This document shows, one piece after another, positions 1 to 8,786 of a stretch of DNA of 37,967 nucleotides (position 1 is its first letter; every line of letters starts with the position of its first letter). A program made the translations under genes and the position numbers. The DNA is from Eisenbergiella porci (GTDB taxonomy: Bacteria > Bacillota > Clostridia > Lachnospirales > Lachnospiraceae), in NCBI RefSeq assembly GCF_009696275.1, contig NZ_VUMI01000052.1:1-37967 (forward strand). The letters are read 5' to 3'. The notes under the pieces were generated by a model, which did no database searches, was not told where the DNA came from, and saw only the letters and a list, made by a program, of their open reading frames with translations.

Positions 1-135
1 AAGCTCTTTACCTATCGAAAGGGCTTGGGGCATTATGCTCAAAATCCAGTATTGGAATAACGAAAGGACTGACAGTCATTTTGGTATTGACTACTAACAT
101 CTGGAAAATGATAAAAATCCAATTGTGTAAAATTT

Positions 136-1044
136 TCAAGGTACTATATGGTAGGTCAGAGAGTTTTTACAAACTCTTTTGACCCCAACATCATAATAAT
201 GGAGCACCGCTGCGTGATCACATTTTCCAAGCCCCTCTTCCTGGAGTTTTTTCATCATATCAAGCACCCTGTCCGTCATGGGCAGTTCCATGCCAACGGC
301 CTTGGACGCATTCTGCGCATTCGTCAAATCCTTGATATGAAGCTCGATACGGAAGCCCGGATCAAAATTACGGTCCAGCATCATCGGCGCCTTGGCGTCC
401 ATAACCGTACTGCCTGCCAGCCCGCCGCGGATAGCCTTGTAGACATTCTCCGGATTTACGCCGGACTTCGTAGCCAGAACCAGGGCCTCCGACAATGCGG
501 CAATATTTACCGCCACAATAATCTGATTGGCCAGCTTGGTCATATTCCCGCTTCCCACTGGCCCTACAAGAACGATAGAAGAGCCCATCTTCTCCAAAAT
601 CGGCTTTACCCTGTCAAATACCTCCTGCTTTCCGCCGCACATAAAGGAAAGCGTGGCATCCACCGCCTTGGGTTCTCCTCCGCTCACCGGTGCATCCAGC
701 ATTTCCCCGCCGGCCGCCGCCACCTCTTTTTCCAGCTCTATGGAAACGTTCGGATCAATGGAGCTCATATCCACAAGGATCGTTCCCGGCTTCATGCCTT
801 CCAGGACGCTGTCCTTCCCTTCAATTACAGTTTTTACATGAGGGGAGTTGGGAAGCATGGTGAGGATGATATCGCTTTCTGCCGCCGTTTCCCTGGGCGT
901 ATCGTATGCCCTGCCGCCGGAGGCGGCTACATCAGCCACCGCATCCTTGTTGATATCGCATATATTCAGCTCATACCCTGCCTTCAGCAGATTTTTAGCC
1001 ATGGGTTTTCCCATGATTCCAAGACCGATAAAACCTATTTTCAT
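136..1044 (-). CDS. 2-hydroxy-3-oxopropionate reductase-like beta-hydroxyacid dehydrogenase (GarR/HIBADH family)
   Basis: This is an NAD(P)-dependent beta-hydroxyacid dehydrogenase of about 302 residues, the usual family length. The N-terminal Rossmann motif GFIGLGIMGKPMAKNL, the substrate-binding DAPVSGG and the catalytic-lysine motif GSGNMTKLANQ are all visible. Relatives reduce tartronate semialdehyde to glycerate or oxidise 3-hydroxyisobutyrate; the exact substrate cannot be read from sequence. The ATG at 1044 is preferred over an in-frame TTG at 1050, because AGGAGG lies about 10 nt before the ATG and only 4 nt before the TTG. It is the last gene of the long minus-strand operon, 63 bp after the transketolase C-half, so it probably handles a short hydroxyacid or aldehyde made by that pathway. 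The C-terminal tail after the HYYD motif is unlike the usual ending. Confidence 0.87.
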   Translation of the reverse strand: MKIGFIGLGIMGKPMAKNLLKAGYELNICDINKDAVADVAASGGRAYDTPRETAAESDIILTMLPNSPHVKTVIEGKDSVLEGMKPGTILVDMSSIDPNVSIELEKEVAAAGGEMLDAPVSGGEPKAVDATLSFMCGGKQEVFDRVKPILEKMGSSIVLVGPVGSGNMTKLANQIIVAVNIAALSEALVLATKSGVNPENVYKAIRGGLAGSTVMDAKAPMMLDRNFDPGFRIELHIKDLTNAQNASKAVGMELPMTDRVLDMMKKLQEEGLGKCDHAAVLHYYDVGVKRVCKNSLTYHIVP

Positions 1045-1107
1045 TTGCAAATTCCCTCCTTGCTCTGCAGCCTTCCGCCGCCTGTCCCGTAAATAGTCCC
1101 AATCCGG

Positions 1108-2049
1108 CTATACTTCCTGTTTTCCCGCTGCCTTTCTGATTTTCCTATATATGCTCTTTGCATCCAGCCCATAATATTCCAGCAGTTCCTCATGGGAGGA
1201 CGCGGACTGCCCGAATACATCCATGACAGCGACGCTTTCCATGGGAATGCCGCTTCCCCTGAGGGCAAAGCTGACCAGCATATTCAGCCCGCCGCGAATG
1301 CTGCATTCTTCGCAGACTACAACGCCCTTTTTCCCGGCCGACAGGGTTCTTACCGCCTCCTCATTGAGCGGCTTTATGGTGGGGATGTGAACCACGCTTA
1401 CGCTGATCCCCTCTTTCTCTGCCGCTGCGGCCGCTTTCAGCGCTTCATGCGCCATAATTCCATGGGTAAAAACCGTCACATCCGTCCCCTCGCGCAAAAC
1501 CACAGGCTCGCCAATCCTGTAGGCTGCATCAGCGGGGAAAATATCCTCCAGATCATTTCTGCACAGCCGGATGTAGCAGGGGCCTTCCAGCTGCGCCGCA
1601 GCCTCAACCGCCCGGCGCACCTCAAGCCCGTCGCATGGCGTGAATACCGTCATATTGGGAATTGCGCTCATAATTGCCACGTCGTCTATGGACTGGTGCG
1701 TCGCACCGTCTCCGAAATCCGACATACCGGAGCTGGATCCTACGATCTTAACATTCAGCTTCGCCGTTGCAATGCTCTGCCTGATCTGATCATACGCCCT
1801 TCCTGAGGCGAAAACGGCAAACGTGTTGGTAAACGGCACCTTTCCCGCCAGCGCAAGGCCTCCCGCAAAGCTTGTCATATTCTGCTCCGCAATCCCCATT
1901 TCAAAATATCTGTCCGGAAATGCTTCCTCAAACATACAGCTCATGGTGGATTTTCCCAGATCCGCTTCCAGCACCACGATATCCGGATTCTTCTTTCCCA
2001 GCTCCACCAGCATGCTACCGTATTCTTTTCTCTGATTATGTACCCCCAT
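1108..2049 (-). CDS. Split transketolase, C-terminal subunit
   Basis: This is the pyrimidine-binding and C-terminal half of a two-gene transketolase, 313 residues. Near the N-terminus is LEADLGKST, followed by the conserved glutamate motif MGIAEQNM, which activates thiamine diphosphate, and the GATHQSIDD segment. The start is the ATG at 2049, not the upstream in-frame alternative at 2073, because GGAGG lies 6 nt before it. One base separates it from the stop of the N-half, so the two are translationally coupled and should form one enzyme. Split transketolases in sugar operons are often not the housekeeping enzyme; some act on special substrates such as apulose 4-phosphate. Which one applies here is not known. 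Confidence 0.93.
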   Translation of the reverse strand: MGVHNQRKEYGSMLVELGKKNPDIVVLEADLGKSTMSCMFEEAFPDRYFEMGIAEQNMTSFAGGLALAGKVPFTNTFAVFASGRAYDQIRQSIATAKLNVKIVGSSSGMSDFGDGATHQSIDDVAIMSAIPNMTVFTPCDGLEVRRAVEAAAQLEGPCYIRLCRNDLEDIFPADAAYRIGEPVVLREGTDVTVFTHGIMAHEALKAAAAAEKEGISVSVVHIPTIKPLNEEAVRTLSAGKKGVVVCEECSIRGGLNMLVSFALRGSGIPMESVAVMDVFGQSASSHEELLEYYGLDAKSIYRKIRKAAGKQEV

Positions 2050-2050
2050 T

Positions 2051-2896
2051 TTACGCCTCCGTTCTGCTGACACAGCCTAAAGCCTGCAGCGCTTCTTCGT
2101 ACTGCTCCTGCGTAAGCGTTCCATTATGGAAGGCTGCGACCCCTTCTGCAAACGGAATTCCCTTTCCTTTTACGGTATCGGCTATGATGCAGACCGGTTT
2201 TTCCCTGATATCATCCGCTTTGTCAAAAGCATCGGCAATCTGTCCCATATCATGGCCGTCAATTACCATAACCTCAAATCCGAAGGAACGCATCTTATCC
2301 TCAATACTGCCAATCCGGAACCGATCCATGGTCTTTCCGGTTGCCTGCAGCCCGTTTCTGTCAATAATGACACGCAGATTGTCCAGTTTAAAATTGGAAG
2401 CCGCCATAAAAGCCTCCCACAGCTGCCCCTCCGCAAGCTCGCCGTCTCCTACCGCCACATAGACCCTGGAGTCCAGTCCGTCAAGCTTAAGGCCTGCCGC
2501 CAGTCCCGCCGCCAGGGATACCCCCTGTCCCAAAGAGCCTGTATTGGCTTCAATGCCCGGAAGCTTTCTCATATCAGGATGTCCCTGCAGACGGCTTCCC
2601 AGCTTTTTCAGCGTATGGATATAGGTTTCCTTGTCAAAATAACCGCATTCCATCAAAGCGGCATACTGGACAATCGCCGCATGCCCCTTGCTCAGCAGGA
2701 AACGGTCTCTTTCCTTCCAGCCCGGCTCTGCCGGGTTATGCCTCATTTTATAAAAATACAGAACCGTAACAATATCCGCCAGCGAACAGGAGCCTCCCAG
2801 ATGTCCTGCCTTCCCCACGCCAATCATCGTTACAATGTCTTTCCTGATTTCCCTGGCCTGTATTTCCAGTTCCTGCTTTTTCTCCTGATTAAGCAT
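2051..2896 (-). CDS. Split transketolase, N-terminal (thiamine diphosphate-binding) subunit
   Basis: This is the N-terminal half of a transketolase, 281 residues. It has the GHLGGSCS substrate/cofactor loop, LSKGHAAIVQYA, and the diphosphate- and Mg-binding motif that begins GDGELAEGQLWEA and ends at the asparagine of DRNG. It transfers a two-carbon ketol unit together with the partner encoded 1 bp downstream. The ATG has AAGGAGGGG 7 nt upstream. It sits 14 bp after the racemase-like gene in the same operon, downstream of a GH39 glycosidase and an ABC importer, so it probably serves the sugar released by that glycosidase rather than the general pentose phosphate pathway. That last point is inference. 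Confidence 0.94.
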   Translation of the reverse strand: MLNQEKKQELEIQAREIRKDIVTMIGVGKAGHLGGSCSLADIVTVLYFYKMRHNPAEPGWKERDRFLLSKGHAAIVQYAALMECGYFDKETYIHTLKKLGSRLQGHPDMRKLPGIEANTGSLGQGVSLAAGLAAGLKLDGLDSRVYVAVGDGELAEGQLWEAFMAASNFKLDNLRVIIDRNGLQATGKTMDRFRIGSIEDKMRSFGFEVMVIDGHDMGQIADAFDKADDIREKPVCIIADTVKGKGIPFAEGVAAFHNGTLTQEQYEEALQALGCVSRTEA

Positions 2897-2910
2897 TGCC
2901 GGTCCCCTCC

Positions 2911-3594
2911 TTATTCCATGTTTTCAAGCATTTCCCGGACTCTTAAGAACCCTGTCTCACCGCTGTTATACACAGGCACCCTGGTATCCTTTAAAAACGG
3001 CGCCAGCGCGGACATGGACAGCTGCGCCATGACGATGCAGTCCACCTCCTCCGAAAGCCTGTCAATTGCCTCCACCAGTATCTCGTTGTGCCTGGCAATA
3101 TTTCCTTTGGAATACTCTTCAAAGGCCTCGCTGCATAAAACCGTTTTCCGCTCTATCTGCATTCCCGCCTCCGCCGCCGCGATATCCAGAAGCCTTTCGG
3201 AGGACGGCACCGTTGTGGCAAGCGTCGCCAGCAGGCCGATCCGCTTTCCCGTCCTGACAGCCTTTTCCATCATCGGACGGTCAATCTGCGCAATGGGCGT
3301 ATTTACAAGCGGCCTGCCAAGCTCCGCCGCATAGTTGAATGTAGAACAGGCCAGAAGAATCAAATCCACGCCTGCTTCCTCCAGATTATGCGCATACTGG
3401 GCAAATTTAAAATAGTTAACCTTGGGGATAACGCCTGCCCCTGCCTTAATGTTATCCCGCTGGATCGTATCGTCACACAGATGCATGATTTCCACTTCAG
3501 GAATATATTCCCTGATATAAGGCTCCATCGCCTGAATTGTAATATGGGATGCGTGAATAATCCCCAGTGTTTTTCCGCTTAAATCCATGCTCAT
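2911..3594 (-). CDS. Asp/Glu/hydantoin racemase superfamily protein lacking the second catalytic cysteine
   Basis: This 227-residue protein has the fold pattern of the aspartate/glutamate racemase superfamily. The first cysteine motif, LACSTFNYAAE, places Cys83 where the N-domain catalytic cysteine belongs. At the matching C-domain position, where racemases have GCTH, it reads MAQLSMSAL, with Gln191 in place of cysteine. A two-base racemase mechanism is therefore unlikely. Related single-cysteine members act as decarboxylases or isomerases on small acids, but no specific reaction can be assigned. The ATG at 3594 has GGGGG 7 nt upstream, and a strong hairpin (3611-3639) lies just before that. 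It is transcribed after the GH39 gene and before the transketolase pair, so a role in sugar or sugar-acid breakdown is likely. Confidence 0.82.
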   Translation of the reverse strand: MSMDLSGKTLGIIHASHITIQAMEPYIREYIPEVEIMHLCDDTIQRDNIKAGAGVIPKVNYFKFAQYAHNLEEAGVDLILLACSTFNYAAELGRPLVNTPIAQIDRPMMEKAVRTGKRIGLLATLATTVPSSERLLDIAAAEAGMQIERKTVLCSEAFEEYSKGNIARHNEILVEAIDRLSEEVDCIVMAQLSMSALAPFLKDTRVPVYNSGETGFLRVREMLENME

Positions 3595-3610
3595 ATTTTA
3601 CCCCCTTTTT

Positions 3611-3639
3611 CTTCCGGCCCTTTTGCAAAAGGCCGGAAG
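3611..3639. promoter_or_regulatory. Strong intra-operon hairpin before the racemase-like gene
   Basis: Arms CTTCCGGCC and GGCCGGAAG pair perfectly over 9 bp, and the loop can itself pair (TTTT with AAAA). In the minus-strand transcript it is followed by an A-rich stretch, not a U-run, so it is not a normal terminator. It ends about 5 nt before the GGGGG ribosome binding site of the racemase-like gene. It may affect mRNA stability or translation of the downstream part of the operon. Confidence 0.6.
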
Positions 3640-3673
3640 CTGAAGCTGTCCCAATTGGCAGCCTGTTATGTGT

Positions 3674-3758
3674 CCTTATGGCCGGCATTTCCTTATGGCC
3701 AGTATTTCCTTATGGCCGGCATTTCCTTGCGGCTGACCTTTTCTTACGGCCGGCATTT
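3674..3758. repeat. 17-bp tandem repeat, five copies
   Basis: Five head-to-tail 17-bp units follow the pattern CCTTATGGCCGGCATTT, starting at 3674, 3691, 3708, 3725 and 3742. Units 1 and 3 are identical; unit 4 is the most diverged. A partial sixth unit continues to about 3769. The array lies between the stop of the GH39 gene and the racemase-like gene. Since 17 is not a multiple of 3, it is not a protein repeat. Each good unit contains the palindrome GCCGGC. The copy number may vary between strains. Confidence 0.9.
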
Positions 3759-3774
3759 CCTGCGGCCAAATGCT

Positions 3775-5430
3775 TTACTCAATTACCAGATAAGAGACTG
3801 CATGCGCCGGCAAACTGAATTCCAGGCTGAGGGTTCCGTTAACCGCAGCCGTTTCATCCTCACACAGCTTCTCCAGGCCGTCTCTTGCCTTAATTGCATC
3901 ATACTGCTCTCCTTCCGGGAACAGCGGGCTGCCCTGTCTCACCCATTCCGCATACGGGTTGGAATGCTCGGAATCAATGCGGTAATGTCTGATTTTCACC
4001 TCTTTTTCACCAATTCCATCCACCATCAGGCTGATTTTCTGATCCTCCACCTTGTCACGGTCGTTGCAGTGGCTGTAAATAACAATCTGGATTTCCCCGT
4101 TTTTCCCTCTTACAGCAAAGCCCGCCACATCCGTATCCTCGCCCTCGCCGGTGTACTGGCTGTGATTTTTTACGCCGATTTCAGGCTCCTTCAGGAATTC
4201 AAGCTTCTTTGTGCCATCGCTTTCAAAGGAAAGCTTTTCATTTCCCAGAGAGCCGTAAATTTTAAACATATTGAATACAGCTTTATCGATTCCCTGTGTG
4301 GTAAAGGTTCTGGTTCCTTCAAAACACCTTTCTCCCGGGAACATGAATGCCCATGCAAGAGGCCTTACCCGGATGCCGTACTGGCTGCTGAGCTGATCAA
4401 TTTTTTCATAGGTGGAAGCAACGTAGGTTGCATAATACTCCGTATTTCTGAAAATCATGTTGGCATTGTCATAGATGCCGCCCGCTGCCCAGCCGTCCGG
4501 GTCCGCCTCTGAAAGCACCACCTCGCAGTCCTGGTAGCCGTACTCCTGAATGATATCCAGCCCCAGCTTCACCTGATGCACCAGGCTTTCTACGGAAGGC
4601 ACGGCTTTGGGCGCATGCATTTCAAACGGGAAGCCGCCGCCTTTAACATGGAAGGTAATGAAATCCAGCCGTGTTCCCTTTTCCTGCGTACAGAAGTTCG
4701 CGCCGTCCCTGCAGTGGTTCAGGAAAAAGCGGAAAAACTTCTGCGCATGGCCGCCCTCAAAAATACCGGTTACCGCAGGGCCTGACAGCCTTAATTCCGG
4801 AAGCACCTCATGCACCGCATGCTCCGTATAGTCGTATAACTTGCAGTATTCCGCCGCAGTCCCGCTCCAATAGAAAATATCCGGCTCATTCCAAAGCTCG
4901 AAATACCAGCTCTTTACCTCTTCCTCCCCGTATTTTTCCACCAGGTGGGATGCAACCGCCTTAATGAAATCATGCCATTTCCCATAATCCTTCGGAGGGC
5001 AGGTCCAGCCTACCTCTTTATACTGTGCATAATTTTCCCAATCCCCTCCTGTCGGCCTTAAATAATTGGTATCCACAAGGTCTTTGGGCATAAAGCCCAG
5101 CTCTACAAAGGGCTTGTTTCCTGTCTTAAGAAACGCGTCTATGATATAGTCATAATAAGTAAAATCATAGACCGGTTCCCCATTCCCGTTTTCCCAATAA
5201 ATGTTGGTGGAGCCGAATTTATAGGTTCCATGGCAGTTGCCCGTGCAGAACATGAAATGTGTCCTGAAATAATAGGGGGCATCCTCCAGCGCGGCAAATT
5301 TTTTCAGAAGCTCCACGCCCTCCGGAATATAAGTATAGTTGCATTCGTCATAGCCTATGTAACGCCAGAGATGTTCCTGTACCCCCATCGAAACACCGGC
5401 GTCCACCTTTACATTTACCTGTTTGCTCAT
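3775..5430 (-). CDS. Glycoside hydrolase family 39 (beta-xylosidase-like)
   Basis: This is a GH39 retaining glycosidase of 551 residues. The acid/base glutamate is in WYFELWNEPD (Glu182) and the nucleophile in VVLSEADPDG (Glu308), both at the expected spacing on a TIM barrel. A beta-sandwich domain follows. There is no signal peptide, so it should act in the cytoplasm on an imported substrate. Bacterial GH39 enzymes are mostly beta-xylosidases; the family also holds alpha-L-iduronidases and other activities, so the sugar is uncertain. It follows the Opp-type ATPase gene by 23 bp in the same operon, which suggests the transporter delivers its substrate. The 17-bp repeat array begins right after its stop. 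Confidence 0.92.
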   Translation of the reverse strand: MSKQVNVKVDAGVSMGVQEHLWRYIGYDECNYTYIPEGVELLKKFAALEDAPYYFRTHFMFCTGNCHGTYKFGSTNIYWENGNGEPVYDFTYYDYIIDAFLKTGNKPFVELGFMPKDLVDTNYLRPTGGDWENYAQYKEVGWTCPPKDYGKWHDFIKAVASHLVEKYGEEEVKSWYFELWNEPDIFYWSGTAAEYCKLYDYTEHAVHEVLPELRLSGPAVTGIFEGGHAQKFFRFFLNHCRDGANFCTQEKGTRLDFITFHVKGGGFPFEMHAPKAVPSVESLVHQVKLGLDIIQEYGYQDCEVVLSEADPDGWAAGGIYDNANMIFRNTEYYATYVASTYEKIDQLSSQYGIRVRPLAWAFMFPGERCFEGTRTFTTQGIDKAVFNMFKIYGSLGNEKLSFESDGTKKLEFLKEPEIGVKNHSQYTGEGEDTDVAGFAVRGKNGEIQIVIYSHCNDRDKVEDQKISLMVDGIGEKEVKIRHYRIDSEHSNPYAEWVRQGSPLFPEGEQYDAIKARDGLEKLCEDETAAVNGTLSLEFSLPAHAVSYLVIE

Positions 5431-5453
5431 CCGTTTTTCCTCCGCTTTGTTAA

Positions 5454-6476
5454 TTAATTTTTTCTTTTTAATTCCCCTATTCCGTTCAATGTCAGCTTAT
5501 CTGCAAAATGACAAGCCACAAAATGACCCGGTCCTGTCTCTTTCAGGGATGTACATTCTTTTTTACAGCACTCCTGCGCATATTTGCATCTGGGATGGAA
5601 GCAGCAGCCTGATGGCAGATTCGCCGCATTTCCCACTTCTCCCGGCAGCATAATACGTTCGTTCTTTATGGTGGGATCCGCCACCGGAATCGCTGACAGC
5701 AGAGCCTCCGTATAAGGGTGCCTTGGATGATAGAACAATTCCTCCGTCTCTGCCAGCTCTGCAACCCTGCCCAGATACATAACACAGACCCGGTCGGAAA
5801 TATGCTCCACCACGCTCAGATTATGCGCAATAAACATATAGGTCAGATCATATTCCTCCTTCAGCTCCTGCAGAAGATTCAGTATCTGGGCCTGAATAGA
5901 AACATCCAGTGCAGAAACCGCTTCATCTGCAACCACGAATTTCGGTCCGAGAGCCAGCGCTCTGGCAATTCCTATTCTCTGTCTCTGGCCGCCGCTGAAA
6001 GCATGGGGATAACGGTTCAGGTGCTTCACCTCAAGCCCCACCTTATCAATAAGTCCGCGGACTCTTTCCGATATCTCCTCCTCCGAATAGCCTCCGGCCA
6101 GTCTCATCGGCTCGGCAACAATATCAAAAATTGTCATCCGGGGATTCAGGGAGGTATATGGATTCTGGAAAATCATCTGTATATACCTCCGCATTCCCCG
6201 CAGCTCCTTCTTATCCAGGGAAGTGAAGTCGATTTCCCTATCGTCAAAGTTAAACTTAATACTGCCCTCCGTAGGTTCAATTATCCTTAAAATCGTCCTT
6301 CCCAGGGTTGTCTTACCGCAGCCGGATTCCCCGACCACGCCCAGAACTTCATTTTTCTGAATACTGAGCGTAACATCGTCCACCGCTTTTACCAGCCCCA
6401 CCTGCTTTTTGGCAATTCCCGCTTCAATCGGGTAATATTTTTTCAGACCCGTAATTTCCAACAATGTTTTCGGCAT
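5454..6476 (-). CDS. Opp/Dpp-type ABC importer ATPase (OppF-like)
   Basis: This is a nucleotide-binding subunit of about 340 residues. It has Walker A GESGCGKTTLGR, signature SGGQRQRIGIARAL, Walker B VVADEAVSALD (DEA where DEP is usual), and the C-terminal oligopeptide-transporter extension with cysteines (CCFHPRCKYAQEC). It pairs with the OppD-like subunit upstream to power substrate import at the membrane. The ATG at 6476 is chosen over the one at 6488, because GGAGG lies 5 nt before it and the upstream ATG overlaps that same ribosome binding site. Opp/Dpp-family importers mostly move peptides, but several carry oligosaccharides. The adjacent GH39 gene points to a sugar here. Confidence 0.94.
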   Translation of the reverse strand: MPKTLLEITGLKKYYPIEAGIAKKQVGLVKAVDDVTLSIQKNEVLGVVGESGCGKTTLGRTILRIIEPTEGSIKFNFDDREIDFTSLDKKELRGMRRYIQMIFQNPYTSLNPRMTIFDIVAEPMRLAGGYSEEEISERVRGLIDKVGLEVKHLNRYPHAFSGGQRQRIGIARALALGPKFVVADEAVSALDVSIQAQILNLLQELKEEYDLTYMFIAHNLSVVEHISDRVCVMYLGRVAELAETEELFYHPRHPYTEALLSAIPVADPTIKNERIMLPGEVGNAANLPSGCCFHPRCKYAQECCKKECTSLKETGPGHFVACHFADKLTLNGIGELKRKN

Positions 6477-6531
6477 CTTATCCTCCATTCATGCAGTCCT
6501 ATGGCGCTTTCCAGCTGCCACTCAGCCTGCC

Positions 6532-7533
6532 TTACGCATCTTTCCTTTTATAATGAAAACATCTGACCAGGTGATCCGGTTCCACTTCAATCAGCGGCGG
6601 GATGCTTTCCGCACATTCCGGCGTCCTTTCCAGACACCTGGAACAAAATCCGCATTCCTCAGGCGGATCCAACGGTACCGGAACGTTTCCCTCAATTGCA
6701 TGCAGCCTTTCACTGGATTTATTGCCAAGCACCGGCATTGATTTCAACAGTCCCTTCGTATAAGGGTGAATGGGGTTTTTAAAAATTGCCTTTGCGCTTC
6801 CGCTCTCAACTACACGTCCCAGATACATTACCGCTATGGTATCCGCCATTTCCGCTATGACTCCCATATCATGAGTTATGTAGATGATAGACATATTATA
6901 CTCTTTCTGGAAGTGTTTCATCAAATCAGTTATCTGCGCCTGCACCGTTACATCCAGGGCGGTTGTCGGCTCATCCGCAATCAGGATTTTGGGCTTATTA
7001 ACCATTGCCAGCGCGATCATCGCCCTCTGGCACTGCCCTCCCGACATCTGGTGCGGATATGCATCGAATTTCTGTTCCGGATTTGGCATTCCTACGGCGC
7101 GCAGCATTTCCATGCACAGCTCCTTAGCCGCCTTTTTATCCTTTTTCTCCTGATGGACAATAACCGCTTCCATCATCTGTGCCCCGATGGTATATACGGG
7201 AGAAAGGCTTGCCATGGGTTCCTGGAATATCATGGAGATATCCTTTCCCCGCAGTCTCCTCATTGCCTTGCTGTCAGGAGAATAGCCCACCAGATCAACC
7301 GGGCCGTTTCCGTCGTCATACAGAATTTTCCCGCCCAGAACCTTTCCCGGGTTTTGCACAGTCCGGAGAATGGAATGGGCCGTTACGCTTTTTCCGCAGC
7401 CGGACTCACCGATAATGCCGATTGTTTCATTCCTTTTTAAATGGAAGGTTACATCGTCTACCGCCTTTAACGTCCCCGTATCCAGTTTAAAATAGGTTTT
7501 TAAGTCTGTAACCTGTAAAATGTAATCATTCAT
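6532..7533 (-). CDS. Opp/Dpp-type ABC importer ATPase (OppD-like)
   Basis: This second nucleotide-binding subunit has 333 residues. It has Walker A GESGCGKSVTAHSIL, signature MSGGQCQRAMIALAM, Walker B ILIADEPTTALD, and the cysteine-containing C-terminal region (CGFCSRCLERTPEC) typical of OppD/DppD. It forms the ATPase heterodimer with the following gene. The ATG at 7533 has GGGGG 7 nt upstream, in the 11-bp gap after the permease stop, so translation is closely linked to the permease. Confidence 0.95.
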   Translation of the reverse strand: MNDYILQVTDLKTYFKLDTGTLKAVDDVTFHLKRNETIGIIGESGCGKSVTAHSILRTVQNPGKVLGGKILYDDGNGPVDLVGYSPDSKAMRRLRGKDISMIFQEPMASLSPVYTIGAQMMEAVIVHQEKKDKKAAKELCMEMLRAVGMPNPEQKFDAYPHQMSGGQCQRAMIALAMVNKPKILIADEPTTALDVTVQAQITDLMKHFQKEYNMSIIYITHDMGVIAEMADTIAVMYLGRVVESGSAKAIFKNPIHPYTKGLLKSMPVLGNKSSERLHAIEGNVPVPLDPPEECGFCSRCLERTPECAESIPPLIEVEPDHLVRCFHYKRKDA

Positions 7534-7544
7534 ATTTATTCCCC

Positions 7545-8663
7545 CTATTTATACGGATCTGCCGCATCTCTGAGACCGTCGCCTACAAAGTTGAACGCCA
7601 ATACAGAAATAACAACAAAGATACCGGGAATCATCATCCAGGGATACATGGAAACCGTATTTATACTTTGTGCATCCTGTAAAAGCACTCCCAGGCTTAC
7701 GATAGGAGGGGTCAGTCCAATCCCCAGAAAGCTTAAGGAGGTCTCCGCGAGAATCATACTGGGTATGGCCAACGTTACATTAACAATCAGATAGCTGCTG
7801 AAGGAAGGCAGAAGGTGCTTTGTAATAATGTAGCCGTCCGTCGCCCCTGCCACTCTGGCTGCGGTGACAAAATCTTCATTCCGCAGCTCCAGAAGCTTCC
7901 CTCTTACCACCCTCGCAAGAGTGGTCCAGCCAATCAGAGAGAGAATAATCGTTATCGCAAAATATATTTTCAGTGACGACCATGTGGTCGGAAACGCCGC
8001 CGCAAGAGCCATCCAAAGCGGTATGCTGGGCATCGACATCAAAAACTTAATAATACGCTGAATAATAGTATCGGTCACTCCACCGTAAAAACCGGATATT
8101 CCTCCGAACAGACAGCCCAGGACAAAGGTAAAAAACACCCCCACCAGACCTGTGCTCAGGGAAATACGCAGCGCGCTCAGCACGCGCGAATACAAATCAC
8201 GGCCGGAAGCATCCGTGCCAAAAGGGAAAAAGACATCCGGCTCCGGCGTGCCGAAGAAATGAATATCTCCCGGAATAAAGCCAAGCAGCTTATAAGAATC
8301 TCCATGGTAAAAGAAACGAAGCTTATGCTTTACCGTGGTATCCTCCACATAATATTTTTTCCACGTTACAGGATCCTCCTCCTGCTTTAAGCCGTAGACA
8401 AAGGGCTGTAGGGAAAAATTCCCCTCCGCATCTGTAAAATGTATCGTTGTAGGCGCCATACTGATGGCTGTCGTGCTTCTTTTTGCAATATCCTGAGTGG
8501 CAAAAAACTCACTGAATATACCCACGGTATAAAGGATGATCAATATGATCCCTCCAAGCATCGCCAGTCTATGTTTTTTGAATTTTCTCCACATCAGCTG
8601 CCATTGGGTTTCCATATAAATCGCTTCTTCTTTGGAAACAGCAGTATTTTTTTTCTTAAACAT
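7545..8663 (-). CDS. Opp/Dpp-type ABC importer permease (OppC-like) with enlarged extracytoplasmic loop
   Basis: This is an inner-membrane permease of 372 residues, longer than the usual 280-310 of OppC/DppC. The first helix (about residues 35-52) is followed by about 100 residues of soluble sequence before the conserved FGTDASGRDLYSRVL motif. The core permease domain then has five more helices and the EAA-type loop, which docks the ATPase (AARVAGATDGYIITKHLLP). The extra loop probably lies outside the membrane, where the binding protein docks. The ATG at 8663 has AGGAGG only 2 nt away, which is tight. No better in-frame start is visible. Confidence 0.92.
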   Translation of the reverse strand: MFKKKNTAVSKEEAIYMETQWQLMWRKFKKHRLAMLGGIILIILYTVGIFSEFFATQDIAKRSTTAISMAPTTIHFTDAEGNFSLQPFVYGLKQEEDPVTWKKYYVEDTTVKHKLRFFYHGDSYKLLGFIPGDIHFFGTPEPDVFFPFGTDASGRDLYSRVLSALRISLSTGLVGVFFTFVLGCLFGGISGFYGGVTDTIIQRIIKFLMSMPSIPLWMALAAAFPTTWSSLKIYFAITIILSLIGWTTLARVVRGKLLELRNEDFVTAARVAGATDGYIITKHLLPSFSSYLIVNVTLAIPSMILAETSLSFLGIGLTPPIVSLGVLLQDAQSINTVSMYPWMMIPGIFVVISVLAFNFVGDGLRDAADPYK

Positions 8664-8786
8664 GGCCTCCTGTGCTCCTTTCCTGTAGCTTCCTGCTTAC
8701 TGTGAAAGCTCCGCTTCCACAGTATTGATGGCCTTCGGCCCGGCTGCTTTTTTATCTGGTGCCGCCCGGAAACCGGGCATGAAAGA

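Noticed and set aside
1-135. Possible gene end or terminator before the first gene
   Set aside because: No convincing hairpin with T-run, no frame with a start and ribosome binding site, and no recognisable protein fragment.
3655-4512. Long plus-strand reading frame opposite the GH39 gene
   Set aside because: It runs antisense to a clear GH39 enzyme and through the 17-bp repeat array; there is no ribosome binding site and no recognisable protein.
8664-8786. Terminator between the two Opp-type permease genes
   Set aside because: Several small GC hairpins exist, but none is followed by a U-run on the minus strand.
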